Position numbers and translations under genes: made by a program
Notes under the pieces: model-generated
What the model saw: only the letters and a program-made list of their open reading frames with translations
What the model was told of the DNA's origin: nothing
Databases searched by the model: none
NCBI GenBank assembly: GCA_023512835.1
Contig: CM042087.1
Coordinates: 21,085,260 to 21,149,259, forward strand
Length of the DNA: 64,000 nucleotides
Source: Taxillus chinensis
Lineage: Eukaryota; Streptophyta; Magnoliopsida; Santalales; Loranthaceae
Direction: 5' to 3'
In this document: positions 54,912 to 64,000 of the stretch, one piece after another
Layout: each line of letters begins with the position of its first letter
Position numbering within the stretch: position 1 is the first letter of the stretch

Positions 54912-56888
54912 TGTCACGCCCCAATTTCCTTCCACTTGGAAATGAGTAGTGACTGCCCATGCCCGCACCCGAAGGGACAAGGGGTTGGTGCAAGCACCTT
55001 AAAAGGACTTCTGGCACGGGTGCTGTCCCAAACCTGCACAACCAGGCTAACATGCCAAGGGGCATGCTCCTGCTACCAAACCATGCACAAACACAAATTG
55101 AATAACAACATCTCATTTTATTTCATTTCAAAGACTAAATGTTTATTACAACCCAGTCGGGGAAAACCCCCTATGAAGCCAGGTGTACTGTTACAAATAA
55201 AACCAAACCAAATTCCAGGAACATAAAACCACGAGCACGACAAAGGAAATAACATAAAACTCCCGGACCTCGGGGGCCTAGCTCCTCGGCCTTCACCTAC
55301 CCCTGCTAAACCCCGCAAAAGGACGGTTTATAGGAGGGGTGAGCAAACCATAGCTCAGTAGGGATCCGGTCTCCCCGAGACCCGTCCCGCTCTACAACAT
55401 GCATGATATGTGTATGCTTGTGCTCGTGTCGTGCCTAAGGCTAAAGCAGCAAACATCACCCGGTAAACACTCTTTACCTGAGCCCGCACCGAAGGGCGAG
55501 AGGACACCCCGCCACCACGGCGACATGACATACCACATCCAGGCGAATGTTGCATGGACACCAATGCAACATTTTCCACCCGAGTCAGATATGGTCAACC
55601 ACCTCCTCGGGCGCCATACCTACCCTCAGGAATGGGTGTAGACTTAGCCCACCGTCGTGAGTGCTACACCGAGACTCAGGACCACGTCCTGGCCAAATCT
55701 CAAAGGGGTCCAGCTATTGTGCCTGGCCCATATCTCGCCTCGGTCTCAAACAGACCAACGAACAAAGATAGCATTACATCTCGACATGTAAACCCAGCAC
55801 AGCATTTACACTTTATTTCAGAGGGACTAACATGGTCAGATACAAGCCACACACATCAGCCTCACAGGCTTTTTATCAAATACAAATCAAACACAGTACA
55901 CACCAGTCACACAGGTATATCATCAGACACCCATATACAAGGTCTCACAGGCATTATATTGAATACATGGCATGCAGGCCTCATAGACATTTTATCAAAT
56001 ACATAGTGTGCAGGCCTCACAGACATTTCATCAAACACATGGTGGGCATAAACAAACCCAGAAAAACCTCAGGCCAAATTCAACATCAGAATCAACAGAA
56101 CATGCCACTGAAGGCCAACATCCATATAGGAGATCACACCTATATGGATTTACATATATATATACAGATAGGCGAATATCCTAGAACAGAGGAGAGTTAG
56201 GAAGAACATGAATCCCTACCTCGGACTTTTGTCCTAACCTCTACGCTAGACACCTTCCAACAACGCGAACCACCATGGCAACTACCCTGGAGATCCTCTC
56301 TCTCTCTCTCTCTCTCTCGCAGCAGCGGCAAGCAAAGAAGAACACAAGAACCCTAAACTCAAACTCAAGCCCTCATTATATAGACACTACCCACATCAAA
56401 ACGGCGTAGTTTTGATTAAGTAAATCCCAGGATTAAAACGACGTAGTTTTGATCACACAAGTTAGCACCTTTCTGCACCCATATAGGCCAAAATACTCAG
56501 AATTTCAACATGGTCCTTTGGAGAAAGATCATTAGAATGTCAAAACCAAGGGAACCATGCAAAAATATGGCTGCACGCCAATTTGAACGTGAATTCCCCA
56601 ATTCATGTGCAACTCCATATGCACTCCAAATGCGCTCAAACTTCACCCCTAGCCTCCTTGCATCATGTAGAAGACAACCACACTTGCACGTGAAATGGAC
56701 CTATTTCACGTGCACCCCACATACACGTCCGTTTGGCCTGAAACTTCTGTGGTAGATAGAGGACATCATTCTAAGAATCTTCCCTTTTGCATGTGAATTC
56801 ATTTGAGCTCATTCACTAGGTCAAAATCTAGAAAACAACTCTACTCAGAAGGCAAAACTGTGACTAACTCAAGGTACGGGTCCTTACA
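54912..56888 (-). repeat. 3' LTR of element G
   Basis: 1977 bp; on plus it runs TGTCACGCCCC to GGTCCTTACA. Read on minus: palindromes (56432-56453, 56395-56416), TATATAA (56376-56382), GA repeat (56296-56318), CCGAG|GTAGGGATTC donor-like site (about 56208-56222), hairpin (56120-56149) and GGTTTGCTCACCCCTCC with pyrimidine tract and acceptor-like site (55320-55355). Instead of the CCCGGG array it has a tandem of GAGGCCTGC...ATTTGATAAAATG (55920-56050). Confidence 0.93.
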
Positions 56889-56901
56889 TCCTCTCCCCCT
56901 T
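56889..56901 (-). promoter_or_regulatory. polypurine tract, element G
   Basis: TCCTCTCCCCCTT on plus (AAGGGGGAGAGGA on minus), directly next to the 3' LTR. Confidence 0.9.
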
Positions 56902-57094
56902 AAGACTTTTTGTCCTCGAAAAGAAAAGGTGGAATGAAAGAAAACAATCACAACCAATGCATAGGTCTCTAACACCCTCTAGCACAAATTAATACACAAC
57001 AAATCATAAATTATTTCACACATTTATACACTCCACATGGTCATGTAGCGATGTTATATTCTCAGGTTACCTAACTAGTTGGGCAAATACCTGA

Positions 57095-57540
57095 TTATGT
57101 TGAAGTTTGATGCTTGCCCTCCTCCCTTCCTTCGAGTTGTTCGTCCTCGAACAGATCAGGATAATGAGCACGCATCTCGGCCTCACGTTCCCAGGTCTCC
57201 TCCTATCTACAATACTGGATGGGTGCCTCGACAACGGACACATCCTCTCCAAGATCCAGGGTACCCCAATCTAGCACGTGTGTGGGATCCGGATGATATT
57301 TCCGCAACTGGATACATGGAAAACATTATGAACTCTGCTCAAACTAGGTGGTAACGCCAACCTATAAGCAACAGGTCCAACTCGCTTAAAATCTCGAACG
57401 GTCCAATGTACCGAGGGGACAACTTGGACCCAGTCCCAAATCTCTTATGCCCTCTCCTGGTGGAGAAACACGAAGGAATACGTGGTCTCCCACCAAAAAC
57501 TCCAACGGTCGGCGTTGGCGATACCCAAACCCCCCACCCC

Positions 57541-57541
<1 letters not shown>
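57095..57541 (-). pseudogene. element G pol, integrase C-terminal part
   Basis: On minus after the homopolymer: QRRPLEFLVGDHVFLRVSP, then KLSPRYIGPFEIL, HYHPDPTHVLDWGTLDL-like and WERE-type chromodomain-like tail to FEDEQ, reading to a TAA at 57097-57095. The frame shifts more than once. The part before it (core) is missing. Confidence 0.85.

Positions 57542-57596
<55 letters not shown>
57542..57596. repeat. 55-base poly-C run in element G integrase
   Basis: An uninterrupted run of 55 C, preceded by short C-rich words (57527-57541). It takes the place of ~550-600 bp of integrase core: on minus the zinc-binding part (57715-57620) is on one side and the C-terminal part on the other. Such a run could be a real expansion or a read/assembly artefact. 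Confidence 0.8.
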
Positions 57597-57598
<2 letters not shown>

Positions 57599-59924
57599 AC
57601 TTGCCGACAGGTAGCCACCGGAAACAAACTCTGCTACCCTCCGTTTCAGCCCCGGCCACACGAATCGGGGGCGAACGGCATGATACATCTTAGTTCCTCC
57701 TGGATGTACAGCCAAACGGGAATGATGAAATTCCTCAAGACATCCTCACGCAAAGGAGGTGGTACTATCAAACGCCCCCGAAATTTCAGCTCATGCTCAA
57801 CTCCTTCGTCCGGCTCTCTCGACAGCTCTCCGGCCTCTATCCTGGGCCCGGATCACCTCACATCCACGTCGCCTAACCGTCCCTCACGGACACGCTGATA
57901 CAACTCGGTATCACGGTGAGAGGACACAGGATAGCTCCCTCATCGCCGAAAGCAGTTGCACCGAAGCATCGCCAACTGCTCCATCATTTTCCATTCTCTC
58001 ATGGAAACCTCGGCCTTTCCCTTTTCTACTTAGCGCGTCGGCTACTAAATTTCCCTTCCCAGGCGTGTAGGAGAGCGTGAAGTCAAACATTTACAGGTAC
58101 TCTACCCACCTCTCGTTGTCGCAAATTTAGGTCTCTCTAGGTGAAGATATATCGTAGGCTTTTGTGGTCAGTATATACCACAAATTTCTCTCCCAATAGG
58201 TAATGTCGCCAAGACTTCAGGGCAAAAATAATCGCCGCTAACTCCAGGTCGTGTGTTGGGTAGTTTTGCTCATGGGACTTCAGTGTCGCGAGCCATATGC
58301 TATGACTTGGCGTTCTTGCATCGGAACACACCCCAGTCCAACGCGAGACGCATCACAATACACCTTGAATGGCACTCCCTCCTGCGGTAGACTCAACACC
58401 GGTGCAGTAGTCAGGCGAGTCTTCAACTCCTCGAATGCCTGCTGGCACTTGTCCGTCCACTCGAATTTGGCTCCCTTCCGTGTAAGGGCTGTCATGGGCA
58501 CCGCCAACCGAGAAAATCCTTCCACAAAACGCCGGTAATACCCTGGCTGGACCCAAAAAACTCCGGATCTCAAAAACATTTGTGGGCCTCTTCCAAGATG
58601 CTACGGACTCAATCTTGGTTGGGTCCACTCTAACTCCTTCGGCAGATACCACATGCCCAAGAAAATGCACCTCTCGCATCCAGAAATCACACTTGCTAAA
58701 TTTAGCATACAAGTGATGATCTCGTAGCGCCTGCAACACCACGGCCAAGTGCTCCTCATGCTCAGCTTGGGTTTTGGAGTACACAAGGATGTCGTCAATA
58801 AATACCACCACGAAGGAATCCAGGTATGGAGTAAATACCTGATTCATTAGATGCATGAACACGGCAGGTGCGTTCGTGAGCCCAAAAGGCATCACTAACC
58901 ACTCATAGTATCCGTATCTACACCTGAATGCCGTCTTAGGGATGTCTTCGCTCCTGACCCTCAATTGATGATATCCCGAACGCAGATCGATTTTTGAGAA
59001 CCACCGTGCTCCACTCAGCTGGTCGAATAAGTCATCGATCCGCGGCAAAGGGTATTTGTTCTTTACCGTTACTTGATTCAGCTTCCGATAATCAATGCAA
59101 AGTCGTAATGAACCATCTGCCTTCTTAGCAAACAAGACCAGTGCACCCCAAGGTAAGGTACTAGGACGGATAAAACCTTTATCTCCCAGTTCCTTTATTT
59201 GCTTCTGAAGCTCCCGCAACTCAGCAGGTCCCATCCGGTAAGCTACTTGTGAGATGGGTCCCACCTCTGGCAACAGTTCAACCGTGAACTCGATACTTCC
59301 GTGTGGAGGCAACTCCAACAACTCCCCAGGAAAGACATCCTGGAAATTCTCAACAACATCTGGCCACACCCTTTTCTCTAAGTTACCTTCCTCCTTAAAG
59401 GTTAGGGTGGCAAGCCTATGGGTAATATTGCCCCATAGCTCCCTCGTCGGTCCAACTCTCCCAGCATTCCTATCCCATTCACCCACTAGGGTACAGGAAG
59501 ATCCTGTGGGTGTAGTGAATGATACTCGTCACCTATAGCAGTCAATCTTAGCCTGAAAGGCCATCAACCAGTCCATCCCCAGAATCAAACTAAAAGTCCT
59601 CATGGGCATTACGTACAAATCAAACGAGAGGTCAACCTCTCCTATCGTAAGCGCACACTCTCGACACATTTGGTAGATCAACTCCACACCTCCCATTGGG
59701 GGCTCGACCCTCAGAGGTCTATCAGCCTCCACACAATCAAGTCCAAGGCTCTCCACCAAGGACTTAGCAATCAGGGAACAAGAAGCTCCGGTATCAAACA
59801 ATGCAGCAACAACAGTGCGAGATATTAGAATAGTACCTCGAACCACCGAAGGTCCAGCCCCACCTTCCTCGGAGGGTGATGGTAATTCCTCCATTTCAGC
59901 TGGTGCCGAGGTAAGCGCGAACAC
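57597..59924 (-). pseudogene. element G pol: protease, RT, RNase H, integrase N-terminus
   Basis: Minus strand from 59924. Protease ILISRTVVAALFDTGASCSL with the DTG active site, and LILGMDWLMAFQAKIDCYR (59530). RT lies in an open frame of 377 codons (59486-58353): [73 protein letters not shown] and catalytic FIDD, then [19 protein letters not shown]. RNase [12 protein letters not shown] and [20 protein letters not shown] (58331-58137). The integrase zinc-binding block MYHAVRPRFVWPGLKRRVAE (57715-57630) leads into the homopolymer. Few breaks: a shift near 58550 and near 58350. Confidence 0.9.
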
Positions 59925-61258
59925 TCGCCTTGGCCTGCCCCACCGGTAGCCTCACTTGCCTTCCCTTTTGCTCCTGCCCGCAGCCCACCTGGGACGCCCC
60001 TCCGATCCTCCTTGTGGTTGCCTCTCCCCCTGTGGCCTAGTGTGACCGGAACCACCGACCGGGGCCCGCCACGAATGTCCTGGCTTAGGGGCTGGGGCCT
60101 GAAATTGGGTCCCACCCCTGCCCCCTTGTGTTAAGCTTCCAGCTCCCCGGCTGTTCCCCCTTGCCGAAACACACCTTGCTGATGTGTCCCACCTTCCCAC
60201 GGCTATGACACGTCAAGTGTCGCCTGGGGCACTCACGTTTGACGTGCCCCACGACAGCCACAACAGGTACACCCGCTTGGGAAGTTCCCAGCAAGACTCC
60301 CCTGTCCTCCAAAGTAACGGGATCTGGGCGGAGCCATTGAAGCTTGGCCCCTATCCTTGGGAAAAGTCCCACTCCCGGGCTCAACCTTCGCCTCTTGGTT
60401 TCACCGTGCTTGTCGCGCGCGCTCGCCCCATCCGCTTCGGTGAGCCTGTCTTCCCTCCTCTAATCCTCCCTCAACAATCTTGGTGGTGTCCACGACTTCA
60501 AGATAGGTCTTGATCCACAAGATCTCCACCCTTTGCTTCAGGGCAGGTTTGAGACCCATGGTAAACTTATGGGCCTTCAGGTCCTCCCTTGATATTGCTT
60601 CGGAGCAAACCGACTCAGCCCCCGGAAATCTCGCTCATACTCGCCATCGAGCGCGATCCCTGCTTCAGGCCGCCGAACTCCTCCCGCTTCGCCACCGCAA
60701 TGACTCGGAAAGAACTCCTCATGAAACACTGGAGGAACTCATCCCCAGGCCATGGTCTCCATGTCCCGGCTTCCCGAGATGCTAAGCCACCATTCCAAGG
60801 CTTCCTCCTCCAACCGCTGGACTGCTAGTCTCACTTTGTCTTCCTCCCGGGGTCGGAGAAAGGAGAACACATGCTCGATCCGCGCAGCCAGTGCTCTCGC
60901 TCCTAGAGGTTCAGCTCCTCCCTTGAACCTTGGTGGATGTTCCTTTCGGAACTTCGTCAACACGTCTCCCTCTTCCCGCCTCACCGGCACTTCCTGCCTA
61001 CACGGAGGTTCCGCCTCACGGGGTGGAGAGGGTGGCACCGCCCGTCGTGCCATCATCTCCTTGACGCACCTCGTTTAGGATCTCTCCCCCTGAGGTCCTC
61101 ACGCATGCCTTGCACGTTCTCACTTAGGCCCGGACTTGGGCCATGATCCGCTCCAGGGGATCATCGCCCTCTACATGCTGTCCTCTTTCCTCTCCAGCAC
61201 GTGCAGAAGATTCATCTTTTACAGCTGGAGTAGCTCGAGTTACTCTCCTAGGAGGCAT
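59925..61258 (-). pseudogene. gag of gypsy element G (broken)
   Basis: Minus-strand ATG at 61258-61256 starts MPPRRVTRATPAVKDESSA. The capsid region is open at 61056-60739: KFRKEHPPRFKGGAEPLGAR, RIEHVFSFLRPREEDKVRLA and LEWWLSISGSRDMETM. Later pieces are out of frame. Two zinc knuckles lie around 60290-60175 (GHVKRECPRRHLTCHSRGKV, GHISKVCF), with some cysteines changed. Gly/Pro-rich C-terminus to about 59930. Confidence 0.88.
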
Positions 61259-61725
61259 AGTCTACATAATTTAAACCAAAGTAGGATCAGCTTCTCTCAA
61301 GCTCTACACACCCTCATCCCCATGGGCCATGAGGTACTCAAGCAACATTTTACATTTAAACACACAGGTAAATCACAGAAGTACACAGCAGCAATTCATA
61401 GCAACAAGCCTCACAGAAAATCACCAAATTTCACAGCAACAAAATTTTGTTTTTTAGCAACACGTTTCAGCAACATAGCATGTCCAATCACGATACTCAT
61501 ACTGAAATTAAACTAGTGCCCTAATGCCAATGCATGTATGCACCCTCAACCCAAATGCAAATGCCCTACTCCTTGGTCTAACTACCCCTGAGTACACCCT
61601 AAAAGACCAGGATAGGACCACGTTGATCAGGCGTGTCCTATACCGCCTCCTAAGAGTCTCGAAGCGGCCTGGCCTCCCCACTATCCTAGGTCCACCAGAC
61701 CATGAACTATCGCTCGATACCATAT

Positions 61726-63705
61726 TATCACGCCCCAATTTCCTTCCACTTGGAAATGAGTAGTGATTGCCCATGCCCGCACCCGAAGGGACAAGGGGTT
61801 GGTGCAAGCACCTTAAAAGGACTTCTGGCACGGGTCTTTGTCCCAAACCCGCACAACCAAGGCTAACATGCCAAGGGGCATGCTCCTTGCTACCAAACCA
61901 TGCACAAACACAAATTGAATAACAACATCTCATTTTATTTCATTTCAAAGACTAAATGTTTATTGCAACCCAGGTCGGGGAAAAACCCCTATGAAGCCAG
62001 GTGTCTTGTTACAAATAAAACCAAACCAAATTCCAGAACATAAAACCATGAGCACGACAAAGGAAATAACATAAAACTCCCGGCCCTCGGGGGCCTAGCT
62101 CCTCGGCCTTCACCTACCGACCGCTAAACCCTACAAAAGGACAGTTTATAGGAGGGGTGAGCAAACCATAGCTTAGTAGGGATCCGGTCTCCCCGGCACC
62201 CGTCCCGCTCTACAACATGCATGATATGTGTATGCTTGTGCTCGTGTCGTGCCTAAGGCTAAAGCGGCAAACATCACCCAAGAAATACTCTTTACCCGAG
62301 CCCGCACCGAAGGGCAGAGGACACCCCGCCACCACGGCAACATGACATACCACATCCAGGCGAATGTTGCATGGACACCATTGCAACATTTTCCACCCGA
62401 GTCGATATGGTCAACCACCTCCTCGGGCGCCTTACCTACCCTCAGGAATGAGTTTAGACTTAGCCCACCGTCATGAGTGCTACACCGAGACTCAGGACCA
62501 CGTCCTGGCCAAAATCTCAAAGGGGTCCACTATTGTGCCTGGCCCATATCTCGGCTCGGTCTCAAACAGACCAACGAACAAAGATAGCATTACATCTCGA
62601 CATGTAAACTCAAGCACGGCATTTACACTTTATTTCGGAGGGACCAACAAGGTCGATTACAAGCCACACACATCAGCCTCACAGGCTTTTTATCAAATAC
62701 AAATCAAACACAAGACACACCAGTCACACAGGTATATCATCGGACACCCATATACAAGGTCTCACAGGCATTATATTGAATACATGGCATGCAGGCCTCA
62801 TAGACATTTTATCAAATACATAGTGTGCAGGCCTCACAGACATTTCATCAAACACATGGTGGGCATAAACAAACCCAGAAAATCCTCAGGCCAAATTCAA
62901 CATCAGAATCAACAGAACATGCCACTGAAGGCCAACATCCATATAGGAGATCACACCTATATGGATTTACATATATATATACATATAGGCGAATATCCTA
63001 GAACAGAGGAGAGTTAGGAAGAACATGAATCCCTACCTCAGACTTTTGTCCTAACCTCTACGCTAGACACCTTCCAACGACGCAAACCACCACGGCAACT
63101 ACCCGGAGATCCTCTCTCTCTCTCTCTCTCTCTCTGGCAGCAGCTGCAGCAAAGAAGAACCAAAGAACCCTAAACTCAAACTCAAGCCCTCATTATATAG
63201 ACACTACCCACATCAAAACGGCGTAGTTTTGATTAAGTAAATCCCAGGATCAAAACGACGTAGTTTTGATCACACAAGTTAGCACCTTTCCGCACCCATA
63301 TAAGCCAAAATACTCAGAATTTCAACATGGTCCTTTGGAGAAAGATCATTAGAATGTCAAAACCAAGGGAACCATGCAAAAATATGGCTGCATGCCAATT
63401 TGAACATGAATTCCCCAATTCACGTGTAACTCCATATGCACTCCAAATGCGCTCAAACTTCACCCCTAGCCTCCTAGTATCATGTAGAAGACAACCACAC
63501 TTGCACGTGAAATGGACCCATTTCACGTGCACCCCACATACACGTCCGTTTGGCCTGAAACTTCTGTGGTAGATAAAGGACATCATTCTAAGAATCTTTC
63601 CTTTTGCACGTGAATTCATTTGAGCCCATTCACTAGGTCAAAATCTAGAAAACAACTCTACTCAGAAGGCAAAACTGTGACTAACTCAAGGTACGGGTCC
63701 TTACA
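61726..63705 (-). repeat. 5' LTR of element G
   Basis: 1980 bp, very close to 54912-56888; on plus it starts TATCACGCCCC (TGTCACG in the other LTR). Palindromes 63212-63233 and 63249-63270, TATA 63193-63199, GA repeat 63112-63136, donor-like site about 63030-63046, hairpin 62937-62966. It drives transcription leftward. Confidence 0.93.
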
Positions 63706-63710
63706 GGGAC

Positions 63711-64000
63711 AGAGTATGCGTGACAAGCAGGGGGAAACCAAGAGACAGAAGGTTGAGCCTAGGAGTGGGACTCTTCCCAAGGACAGGAGCCAAGCTTCAA
63801 TGGCTCCACCCAGATCCCGTTAATTTGGAGGACAGGGAGGTTCTGTTGGGAACTTCCCAAGCGGGTGTACCTGTTGTGGACAGGCAAGGCACGTCAAATG
63901 TGAGTGCCCCAAATAGCACTTGAAGTGTCATAGCTGTGGGAAGATAGGGCACATCAGTAAGGTGTGTTTCAGCAGGGGAAATAGCCGGGGAGCTGGAAGT
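63711..64000 (+). pseudogene. gag of gypsy element H, continuing after G
   Basis: Joins 54911 after removing G and one GGGAC. Reads RDKQGETKRQKVEPRSG, TLPKDRSQASMAPPRSR, then TAA. In the next frame come two zinc knuckles (63860-63955: CTCCGQARHVKCECPK, CHSCGKIGHISKVCF). The window ends inside gag. Confidence 0.88.

Larger units (their letters stand above)
54912..63705 (-). mobile_element. complete Ty3-gypsy element G (Tekay/Del-like), minus strand, exact TSD
   Basis: 8794 bp. The 5' LTR (reading direction) is 61726-63705 and the 3' LTR 54912-56888. Exact duplication GGGAC (54907-54911, 63706-63710). The primer site (GCTCGATACCA on plus, 61712-61722) and polypurine tract (56889-56901) are in place. 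Protease-RT is the best-preserved coding region in the window. Gag has several shifts. The integrase catalytic core is replaced by a run of 55 C. The two LTRs are very similar, so insertion was recent. Confidence 0.95.
51190..64000 (+). mobile_element. Ty3-gypsy element H, 5' part (continues beyond window)
   Basis: 5' LTR (51190-53624), primer site, gag (54074-54911 and 63711 onward). A TRIM interrupts the LTR and a complete minus-strand gypsy (G) interrupts gag. The pol and 3' LTR lie outside the window. H belongs to a subfamily with gag start MPPRRVTRATPAVEDESS, close to G. Confidence 0.92.

Noticed and set aside
57406..57898. Proline-run and glycine-run proteins
   Set aside because: They are translations of the 55-C homopolymer.

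Overview
This window is plant nuclear DNA, from an angiosperm and most likely a eudicot. It is made almost entirely of nested LTR retrotransposons, and I see no ordinary host gene. The evidence for a plant is initiator-Met tRNA primer sites next to LTRs with TG...CA ends, a Tekay/Del-like Ty3-gypsy gag-pol lineage, a SIRE-like Ty1-copia lineage, TRIM elements and a short hAT element. Almost every coding region is broken by stops and frameshifts. I cannot name the species.

Layout, left to right. 1-12373: an LTR (B) that was entered twice by gypsy elements, A (1-2286, cut by the window start) and C (2872-11155, two LTRs, probable TSD). 12374-14340: degenerate sequence without a recognised gene. 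14340-51189: a minus-strand gypsy remnant (K) split by a 344-bp hAT element (16741-17084, 8-bp TSD) and by a very large plus-strand SIRE-like copia element, J (17365-50732). J carries further insertions: an unidentified segment (21041-22610), a long LTR-like block containing solo LTR D1 (24829-26806), and solo LTR D2 (29194-44465). D2 in turn holds solo LTR E (29674-41119), which holds the gypsy element L (31238-40408). D2 also holds a solo J-family LTR, F (42433-44123), which holds a TRIM (43039-43527). 51190-64000: gypsy element H (its right end lies outside the window), with a TRIM in its 5' LTR (52547-53033) and a complete minus-strand gypsy, G (54912-63705), in its gag. Most insertions have exact 5-bp or 8-bp target duplications that I read directly, so the order of events is clear: K, then J, D2, E and L form five layers.

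Two things stand out. First, between pol and the 3' LTR, J carries an extra, decayed gene (46571-49113). Its C-terminal domain has the His-Asp-Gln-Cys pattern of Ulp1/SENP (C48) SUMO-protease-like enzymes, and a TATA box and leader lie just upstream. Second, the gypsy LTRs share an unusual modular transcription unit: tandem ATCAAAAC-N6-GTTTTGAT palindromes, a TATA box, a GA-rich leader, a conserved GAG|GTAGGG donor-like site, a hairpin with one covarying pair, a 37-bp CCCGGG minisatellite in several subfamilies, a branch-point-like site with a pyrimidine tract and acceptor-like AG, and an AATAAA. This looks like an intron held inside the LTR.
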